Positions 33,492 through 38,539 of a stretch of DNA of 38,539 nucleotides are shown in pieces (the stretch's first letter is position 1; every line of letters begins with the position of its first letter). Made by a program: the position numbers and the translations under genes. The DNA comes from Apilactobacillus sp. (GTDB lineage Bacteria; Bacillota; Bacilli; Lactobacillales; Lactobacillaceae). Under the pieces are notes generated by a model. The model saw only the letters and a list, made by a program, of their open reading frames with translations, was not told where the DNA came from and made no database searches. The stretch lies in assembly GCF_025290035.1 (NCBI RefSeq), contig NZ_JAMBKT010000003.1:1-38539 (forward strand). The letters are read 5' to 3'.

Positions 33492-33502
33492 TAAATAAAC
33501 AT
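33491..33502 (-). other. Three-codon upstream ORF overlapping the MFS start
   Basis: ATG-TTT-ATT-TAA on the minus strand, with GGAG (33513-33516) 10 nt upstream. Its stop codon shares one base with the ATG of the MFS gene (TAATG). The MFS start lacks a ribosome binding site, so re-initiation from this mini-ORF is a plausible way to translate the transporter. Confidence 0.45.
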
Positions 33503-33595
33503 TATATTTCGTCTCCTATAAAATTTGGTATTAAGATACGAAATAAAATTATATAGATTTTAAAAATTTCTCGCAAACGAAACGACTTACAAAAT

Positions 33596-33623
33596 AAAAA
33601 AGTGCTGAACTATTCAGCACTTT
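33596..33623 (-). terminator. Terminator of the DD-carboxypeptidase-side minus-strand genes
   Basis: An 11-bp stem (33599-33609 with 33613-33623), loop CTA, followed by a T run on the minus strand. It includes the stop codon of the small membrane protein gene. Confidence 0.85.
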
Positions 33624-34248
33624 AATTATCGTTATATATAAATGAACTATCTGGAATTCTAATTAATGTGTAGCTAGTGTATTGTCTACCTGCACGCATC
33701 CCAATACCGTTCAATAAATTGTCTTTATACGTTGCGGTTACTTTAGCAACCCACGCTTTTTGGTATCTTTGATCTAACTTATTAGCTTGACGATCATTCC
33801 ATCTAACAGCTGACTTTTGCACATTAATCTCATTGTTAGTCCCTACTAACACACTAGATTGTGAACTAGAGACTGAAAGTCGGCGTCCGTTAACCAAATA
33901 TGAATAAGACTGATTCAATGATGGATTGCTTTCACTTTTGACTTTCACATAGTATGAACTATTCCCATTAGTATCTAATATTAGTGGTTGATAATCGCGC
34001 TTAATGTTAACATTTTCCCCGTCAGCACTAACATTTGTATGGAAAGATTCAAATGACATAAATCCCACCCCAATGAACAAGATCACAATCTGGATCGTGG
34101 TCTTAACAAGATGGCTAAGTGAAAAGTCGTAGTGCCCATTTATGATTAACCTACTTCTTCGAACCGCGATGTTATAAATAATAAAAATAGCATATGCTAG
34201 TAATATAATCCAAAGAAAGAGGCCAACTATATTCCAGGCCGATTTCAT
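33622..34248 (-). CDS. Small membrane protein resembling the LVIS_2131 family
   Basis: A 208-aa protein with two N-terminal transmembrane helices (about residues 6-26 and 50-66) and an extracytoplasmic domain of about 140 residues rich in Ser, Asn and Tyr. It contains TNGNSSYYVKVKSESNPSLNQSYSY, a beta-rich stretch, and the end MRAGRQYTSYTLIRIPDSS. By size and N-terminus (MKSAWNIVGLFLWIILLAYAIF) it looks like the Lactobacillaceae LVIS_2131 family, whose function is unknown; I am moderately confident of that match. It lies 83 nt downstream of the DD-carboxypeptidase gene on the same strand, perhaps in the same transcript. Confidence 0.7.
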   Translation of the reverse strand: MKSAWNIVGLFLWIILLAYAIFIIYNIAVRRSRLIINGHYDFSLSHLVKTTIQIVILFIGVGFMSFESFHTNVSADGENVNIKRDYQPLILDTNGNSSYYVKVKSESNPSLNQSYSYLVNGRRLSVSSSQSSVLVGTNNEINVQKSAVRWNDRQANKLDQRYQKAWVAKVTATYKDNLLNGIGMRAGRQYTSYTLIRIPDSSFIYNDN

Positions 34249-34331
34249 AAATCTACTCCTTTTTATAGTAATCCAATATATTATCTATCATACACTATTG
34301 TAACACATCTACCAAATTCTTATAGAAACCA

Positions 34332-35342
34332 TTAATTAAAGTACTTTGACTTACTATTAACTAATTTAATTAGTGCTGCTGTATCAGAAAATTCGGTGTA
34401 ATCATTAACGGTTACTGTCACTAGTCGATCTTTACCTGGCTTTTGCGCAGTGGCCACTAAACATAGTCCCGCTGCAACCGTATAACCAGTCTTTAAGCCA
34501 TCAACATGTAAGCTTGGGTCATAGAACGGTTTATTTGGTAATAAGCTATTTTCATTGATTAAAGTCTGACCATCAACAGTTTCAGTGGTTTGTTTGGCAT
34601 CATCCACTACTTGTGGGTAGACACTTAAGACGTGATCAGCGATTTCGGCTAAACTTCTAGCAGAAACCATGTTAGCGGCATCACTACCGCCTACTTGAGC
34701 GTAACCGAATTTTTTCAAATCACTATTTTCTAGTCCCGATGAAGAAACGAAAGTAGCGTTTAGGTGCCATGCTTTGGCTTGCTCATTCATCATCTTGATA
34801 AACTTAACATTATTCCCTGCAACCCAATTACCTAGCGCGATTGCTGAATTATTGGATGATTCAACCAACGCCGCCTTATATAAATCTCTAACAGTATACT
34901 TGTGGCCCTTCTTAAATCTAAAGCCGCCTAATTCACTGTCTTCCCCTAAACGGCGTAGCCCATCATCGTCAGTGTTTACAATTTGATTCCAGCCCTTCGT
35001 CTTTTCAGCTTTTTGAATTGTTAGATACAATGTCATCAACTTCGCTAATGATGCGACTTTAATTTTTTGATCTGCATTTTGCATGTAGACGAATTTATTG
35101 TTAGTCGCATCCAGCGCCACTACAGCACTGGCATTACCGAATTGGTTGTTACTTGCCTTAATTAAATCTTCGCTATAAGTTTGTTTATCTGTATTGTAGT
35201 TAGGTTGATATTCTTCTTTTTTAGTTTCATATTTTTCGTAAACTTGCTTTACTGCGTAGAATGGATTCCCGAATTGTTCATAAATGCCGATTCCAATCGC
35301 TGCTACGAAAATGATTGTTAATCTTTTTACTGATTTTTTCAT
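34332..35342 (-). CDS. D-alanyl-D-alanine carboxypeptidase (DacA-type, penicillin-binding)
   Basis: A 336-aa family S11 serine peptidase trimming the terminal D-Ala of peptidoglycan stem peptides outside the membrane. All three active-site motifs are present: SLAK (Ser98/Lys101), SSN (162-164) and KTG (284-286). The N-terminus (residues 7-21) is hydrophobic without a signal-peptidase site, suggesting an N-terminal membrane anchor. The C-terminal anchor domain of typical DacA is missing, and the protein ends soon after the catalytic domain. This N-anchored form is seen in several lactobacillal DD-carboxypeptidases. Transcribed divergently from the TPP riboswitch. Confidence 0.9.
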   Translation of the reverse strand: MKKSVKRLTIIFVAAIGIGIYEQFGNPFYAVKQVYEKYETKKEEYQPNYNTDKQTYSEDLIKASNNQFGNASAVVALDATNNKFVYMQNADQKIKVASLAKLMTLYLTIQKAEKTKGWNQIVNTDDDGLRRLGEDSELGGFRFKKGHKYTVRDLYKAALVESSNNSAIALGNWVAGNNVKFIKMMNEQAKAWHLNATFVSSSGLENSDLKKFGYAQVGGSDAANMVSARSLAEIADHVLSVYPQVVDDAKQTTETVDGQTLINENSLLPNKPFYDPSLHVDGLKTGYTVAAGLCLVATAQKPGKDRLVTVTVNDYTEFSDTAALIKLVNSKSKYFN

Positions 35343-35423
35343 TTAAATAATACTTCCAGTCTAATTATGTACCATATTAAAGTACCATGAAATCACGGAT
35401 TCAACAACACTTTAAAATTGAAC

Positions 35424-35452
35424 TTGCTTTTAATTTTGGATAATAGTATAGT
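35424..35452 (+). promoter_or_regulatory. Promoter of the ykoEDC operon
   Basis: TTGCTT (35424-35429), exact 17-bp spacer, TATAGT (35447-35452). The predicted start near 35460 lies just before the riboswitch. Confidence 0.6.
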
Positions 35453-35472
35453 TGTGGTAAATTGATAATTAA

Positions 35473-35545
35473 TGTTTGGGGTGCCGTTATGGCTGAGAAA
35501 ACACCCATTGTACCTGATTCAGGATAATCCCTGCGAAGGAAAACA
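35473..35545 (+). promoter_or_regulatory. TPP riboswitch (THI element)
   Basis: The conserved blocks appear in order: GGGGTGCC, GGCTGAGA, ACACCC, TACCTGATTCAGGATAATCC, CTGCGAAGGA. P1 is closed by TGTTT (35473-35477) with AAACA (35541-35545). It binds thiamine pyrophosphate and controls the ykoE-ykoD-ykoC genes that follow, through the terminator at 35578-35612. Confidence 0.95.
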
Positions 35546-35577
35546 ACCCTTTTATTTTTTAAACATAAAATAAATTG

Positions 35578-35612
35578 GACTCCAGACTAATAATAGTTTG
35601 GGGTCTTTTTTT
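35578..35612 (+). terminator. TPP-controlled terminator before ykoE
   Basis: An 11-bp stem (35578-35588 with 35595-35605, including G-U pairs), loop AATAAT, seven T (35606-35612). The ykoE ribosome binding site begins only a few bases later. The 5' arm segment CTCCAGA (35580-35586) is also perfectly complementary to TCTGGAG (35612-35618) in the ribosome binding site. Confidence 0.88.
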
Positions 35613-35624
35613 CTGGAGGAAACT

Positions 35625-36179
35625 ATGAAAAACACATGGTCACTTAGAAACATCATTTTACTTACATTAATCTCAATTATCTGTGGAATTATCTTTTTTG
35701 CCACAGGATTCCTATACAACGCACTAAGCTTAGCGCTTACTCCATCTGGATTAGCACCATTAGCTAACGACTTACTTCTAGGTCTTTGGATTATGGCTGC
35801 ACCTTTAGCTGGCTTCATCTTTAAACGCCCTGGTGCACCTTTCTTAGCTGAAGTTATTGGTGCAATCGTGGAAATGTTCTTAGGTGGACAATGGGGTGTC
35901 GGTGCTGTCATCTCAGGAATCGAACAAGGTATCGCTACAGAAGTTGGTTTCGTAGCAACAAAATACAAACATTTTGACTGGATTGGAGTTGCCGCAACTA
36001 CTATCTCAACTACAGTTATTACATTCATCTGGGACTGGTTCAAGAGTGGTTACAACGCATACTCAGTTAACATGCTTATCCTATTATTCTTTGCACGCCT
36101 ATTATCAATCTTCATCTTTGGTGGCGTTTTATCAAAATTAGTAGCAAACATGCTAGAAAAAAGTCACGTTATCAAGTAA
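35625..36179 (+). CDS. ykoE: ECF transporter S component for a thiamine precursor (YkoE)
   Basis: A 184-aa integral membrane substrate-binding (S) subunit with about five hydrophobic helices: TLISIICGIIFFATGFLYNAL, then LLLGLWIMAAPLAGFIFKRPGAPFLAEVIGAIVEMFLGGQWG, which is the YkoE signature. YkoE proteins bind hydroxymethylpyrimidine or thiamine. The TPP riboswitch upstream supports this strongly. The start ATG at 35625 follows GGAGG; an upstream frame extension crosses the terminator and is not coding. The ATPase gene follows after 18 nt. Confidence 0.93.
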   Translation: MKNTWSLRNIILLTLISIICGIIFFATGFLYNALSLALTPSGLAPLANDLLLGLWIMAAPLAGFIFKRPGAPFLAEVIGAIVEMFLGGQWGVGAVISGIEQGIATEVGFVATKYKHFDWIGVAATTISTTVITFIWDWFKSGYNAYSVNMLILLFFARLLSIFIFGGVLSKLVANMLEKSHVIK

Positions 36180-36197
36180 TCATTAGGAGTGTCAATT

Positions 36198-37610
36198 TTG
36201 AATACTTTAAACATAAATCATTTGGCTTATCAGTACGCTGATGCACAAAACCCAACTTTTAAAGGGGTTAGTTTGGATTTTAATGCTGGTCAAATGAGCT
36301 TGATTTATAGTCCGTCTGGATCCGGTAAATCAACTCTTTTAAAAACTATCGCAGGTTTTTATCCACAATATAACAACGGTACAATCGAAGGCTTTATCAA
36401 TTTTAACGAACACAATCTTTTTGATTTATCTCAACGTGAGTTAAGACAAACAATCGCAATGATGTTCCAAGATCCATCACAACAATTTTGTATGGCAACG
36501 GTTTTAGATGAATTTATCTTCACCCTCGAAAATCTTCAACTAAAGCCGGAAGAAATGGAACAAAGAATTGATGAAGCGTTATCTTTTACTAACTCGATCC
36601 ATCTAAAGAATAGAAGTTTTAAAACGCTATCAGGTGGAGAAAAGCAAAAGGTGGCGCTAAGTATTGTTGTCGCAATTGATGCGCCGGTCATTTTGTTAGA
36701 TGAACCGTTTGCCAATGTTGATATTGATTCTCGTTTGGAATTAATCAAACTACTGAACCAATTAAAACAACAAGATAAAATTATCATTGGAATTGATCAT
36801 GATTTATCTGGGTATGAACATTTTGTAGATCAATTTATTGGTTTTAATGAAACTAACCAGGAATTTGTGCCAATGGATAAAGCACTAGTCACTAAATTGT
36901 TCGAACAATTTAACCAAGCTAGTCAACGTCCATGCAAGAATCATCCAGTTGGTGGAGAAATCTTAAAACTACAATCTGTTTCTATCCACAATCATGACAT
37001 GGAACTAATTGATAATTTAACCTTACCAATTGACAAACAAGCCACTACTTTAATTACCGGCCCTAATGGTTGTGGTAAATCTAGTTTATTTAAAACATTA
37101 ATCAAGCAACATCAATTTACTGGTGATATTTTATTCAACGATAAATCAATTAATAAGATTCGTTTGAATAAGTATTTAACCCAAGTTGGTTTAATTTTCC
37201 AAGAATCCAACAAACAATTTATTAAAATTACTGTCGAAGATGAGATTAACCTATCGATCAAAAATGCGATTAACCAATTTTTAACAGAAGATGAAATTAA
37301 TCATTATCTACAAGAATTAGGGTTAGCTGATTTGAAAGACCGCGTCATTTACTCATTAAGTGATGGCCAAAAGAAACGTCTTCAAATTATCTCAATGGTC
37401 TTGATGGGTCATTCACTATTACTATTAGACGAGCCATTTAATGGTATTAACATTGAATATATTCATGTGGTTTGTGATTTGTTACAACAAGCTAAACAAG
37501 CTGGTCAAACCCAAATCATGATTTCTCATCAAACCAACGGTATTGATAATCTAATTGATTATCACTTGGCATTTGAAAATCATCAACTAACTTATCAGGA
37601 GGCGTTTTAA
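36198..37610 (+). CDS. ykoD: ECF transporter fused ATPase (two ABC domains, YkoD)
   Basis: A 470-aa protein with two ATP-binding cassettes in one chain, replacing separate EcfA1 and EcfA2. The first cassette has PSGSGKST, LSGGEKQKVAL and ILLDEPFANVD. The second has GPNGCGKSS, LSDGQKKRLQI and LLLDEPFNGI. In the second signature Asp replaces the second Gly of LSGGQ, a common degeneration in ECF ATPases. The frame begins at a GTG (36189) that coincides with the ribosome binding site; the TTG at 36198, 8 nt after AGGAG, is the likelier start. ykoC begins in the stop codon. Confidence 0.92.
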   Translation: MNTLNINHLAYQYADAQNPTFKGVSLDFNAGQMSLIYSPSGSGKSTLLKTIAGFYPQYNNGTIEGFINFNEHNLFDLSQRELRQTIAMMFQDPSQQFCMATVLDEFIFTLENLQLKPEEMEQRIDEALSFTNSIHLKNRSFKTLSGGEKQKVALSIVVAIDAPVILLDEPFANVDIDSRLELIKLLNQLKQQDKIIIGIDHDLSGYEHFVDQFIGFNETNQEFVPMDKALVTKLFEQFNQASQRPCKNHPVGGEILKLQSVSIHNHDMELIDNLTLPIDKQATTLITGPNGCGKSSLFKTLIKQHQFTGDILFNDKSINKIRLNKYLTQVGLIFQESNKQFIKITVEDEINLSIKNAINQFLTEDEINHYLQELGLADLKDRVIYSLSDGQKKRLQIISMVLMGHSLLLLDEPFNGINIEYIHVVCDLLQQAKQAGQTQIMISHQTNGIDNLIDYHLAFENHQLTYQEAF

Positions 37611-38245
37611 TGAATCCAGTGCTTAAACTATTGATGATGTTAGTAATCGCTTTAGAAATCTCGTTTACTACATCCATTCAACTAAACGTCGTCATCTTTG
37701 TAGTTAGTTTGCTTTATCTAATCTTTTTTGCAACTTGGAAGCGAATTCTATACCTGCTACTAGTTACCTTAGTTCCCGCTTTAGGAATTTACTTTGCGCA
37801 AAAGATTAACGGAAACTATCAATACGGAATCTTATTAGTAACGCGTCTATATGCGTTTGTATCACTTGGTGCAACCTACACTTGTAAGACCACGATTGAA
37901 GAACTAGCCGCTAGCTTAGGACAAAATTTCCACGTTCCTAGTAAGTTTGCTTACGGTGTCATGGGTGCTTTTAATTTAGTTGATACCATTAAACAAGAAG
38001 TAGTTGATATCAAATTAGCTGCTAAAATGCGTAATGTTCATCTATCTTATGCATCCCCCACTCTATATTTCAAAGCAATCTTGGCAGCCATGAATTGGTC
38101 AACACTATTGGCCCAAGGCATGAACTCCCATGTCTTTGTCGACAATGAAGCACGCACTCATTTTGAACATATCTCAATTAGAGCCATTGACTATGTGATT
38201 TTGATTGCCACAATTATCGCAATTCAACTAATTTTAATTTATTAG
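37610..38245 (+). CDS. ykoC: ECF transporter T component (YkoC)
   Basis: A 211-aa transmembrane coupling subunit linking the S component to the ATPase. It has about five helices and the characteristic region QEVVDIKLAAKMRN, the coupling-helix segment with the Ala-Arg-type A-x-x-R-N motif. It overlaps ykoD by one base (TAATG), with AGGAGG 8 nt upstream. Last gene of the TPP-regulated operon; no terminator is visible before the next promoter. Confidence 0.92.
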   Translation: MNPVLKLLMMLVIALEISFTTSIQLNVVIFVVSLLYLIFFATWKRILYLLLVTLVPALGIYFAQKINGNYQYGILLVTRLYAFVSLGATYTCKTTIEELAASLGQNFHVPSKFAYGVMGAFNLVDTIKQEVVDIKLAAKMRNVHLSYASPTLYFKAILAAMNWSTLLAQGMNSHVFVDNEARTHFEHISIRAIDYVILIATIIAIQLILIY

Positions 38246-38277
38246 TAAAATATCGTTCTCCTAATAGTAAAATAAGT

Positions 38278-38283
38278 TATAAT
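38278..38283 (+). promoter_or_regulatory. -10 element of the terminal small gene
   Basis: A perfect TATAAT 36 bp before the start codon at 38319, with no strong -35. The small gene may also be reached by read-through from ykoC. Confidence 0.4.
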
Positions 38284-38318
38284 GTACATGTCGGATGGAT
38301 TTTGTTAGGAGGGTTCTT

Positions 38319-38501
38319 ATGAATCGTAATTTAAATAAGATTGCTGAAGAAATTGTCAATTATCAAAAAGATCATGACATGCCTGATACACAATTGGCAT
38401 TCAACTTGCACTTCACGGTAGAGGAACTACACGATATTAAAAGTATGCGTCGTTCCCCTAATCCAGAAGAAGTAAACATTATCAAAAAAACTTTAGGATA
38501 A
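38319..38501 (+). CDS. Small HTH-like protein (LBP_cg2779-type), 60 aa
   Basis: A 60-residue protein with a helical pattern: NKIAEEIVNYQKDHDM, then DTQLAFNLHFTVEELHDIKSM (helix-turn-helix-like) and PEEVNIIKKTL. It resembles the LBP_cg2779 family found in Lactobacillaceae, a shortened Xre-like fold of unknown role. The ATG at 38319 follows AGGAGGG by 6 nt; the upstream frame extension is not supported by a ribosome binding site. Ends a few bases before a strong terminator. Confidence 0.75.
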   Translation: MNRNLNKIAEEIVNYQKDHDMPDTQLAFNLHFTVEELHDIKSMRRSPNPEEVNIIKKTLG

Positions 38502-38503
38502 AC

Positions 38504-38539
38504 AAAAAGCTCCGTTATGAAAATAACGGGGCTTTTTTT
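38504..38539 (+). terminator. Terminator with GAAA tetraloop at the window end
   Basis: A 15-bp stem (38504-38518 with 38523-38537, one G-U pair), GAAA loop, seven T to the window edge. Confidence 0.92.

Noticed and set aside
33528..33540. Regulator binding palindrome upstream of the MFS gene
   Set aside because: GTATCTTAATAC is only partly palindromic and short; expected often in A/T-rich DNA, and no regulator gene is adjacent.
1..38539. CRISPR arrays, insertion sequences, prophage genes, tRNA or rRNA genes
   Set aside because: No regularly spaced repeats, transposase or integrase motifs, or tRNA cloverleaf sequences were seen; gene content and composition look uniformly chromosomal.

Overview
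The window is chromosomal DNA of a low-GC Gram-positive bacterium, most likely a member of the Lactobacillaceae. The reasons are PepX next to a prolyl aminopeptidase, a complete oligopeptide permease operon, strong AGGAGG-type ribosome binding sites with frequent TTG starts, A/T-rich intergenic DNA with many bidirectional terminators, and two small proteins that resemble Lactobacillaceae-restricted families. I cannot name the species. I see no insertion sequence, phage gene, CRISPR array, rRNA or tRNA.

Layout. 1-3.8 kb: coaA and the 5' end of guaA (minus), and a HelD-type RNA polymerase recycling helicase. 3.8-10.3 kb: a histidine phosphatase, then the minus-strand oppA-oppB-oppC-oppD-oppF operon with a long hairpin between oppA and oppB. 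10.6-12.9 kb: hflX-azlC-azlD. 12.9-13.9 kb: a minus-strand Nudix/guanylate-kinase-like pair. 14.0-17.4 kb: pepX and a prolyl aminopeptidase. 17.5-22.3 kb: an unknown membrane protein, an ABC-F ATPase, a VOC protein and an amino acid permease. 22.3-25.3 kb: a tryptophan-type ABC transporter (trpX-trpY-trpZ) behind a leader region. 25.4-29.7 kb: a beta-hydroxyacid dehydrogenase, a bitopic protein plus PEBP pair, a small acidic protein and an FAD/NAD(P)-binding protein. 29.7-33.5 kb: a LysR regulator divergent from an APC permease, and an MFS exporter. 33.6-35.3 kb: a small membrane protein and a DD-carboxypeptidase. 35.4-38.3 kb: a TPP riboswitch and the ykoE-ykoD-ykoC ECF transporter. The window closes with a 60-residue protein.

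Theme. Much of the region serves peptide and amino acid acquisition: peptide uptake (Opp), proline-peptide hydrolysis (PepX, PepI), branched-chain amino acid export (AzlCD), two APC permeases and the Trp ABC transporter, plus uptake of a thiamine precursor.

Most interesting element. Between a consensus promoter (22345-22373) and trpX lies an 18-codon leader ORF with Trp codons 13 and 16 and a terminator at 22590-22626. Linking them is a chain of six RNA segments, each able to pair with the next: 1:2, 2:3, 3:4, 4:5, 5:6, then the terminator. The odd set (1:2, 3:4, 5:6) should prevent the terminator, and the even set (2:3, 4:5) should allow it. Ribosome geometry predicts that a stall at the first Trp codon gives read-through and a ribosome at the stop codon gives termination. 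This would be a leader-peptide tryptophan attenuator in a lineage better known for T-box control of Trp genes, with a relay of switches and default polarity unlike the E. coli trp attenuator.
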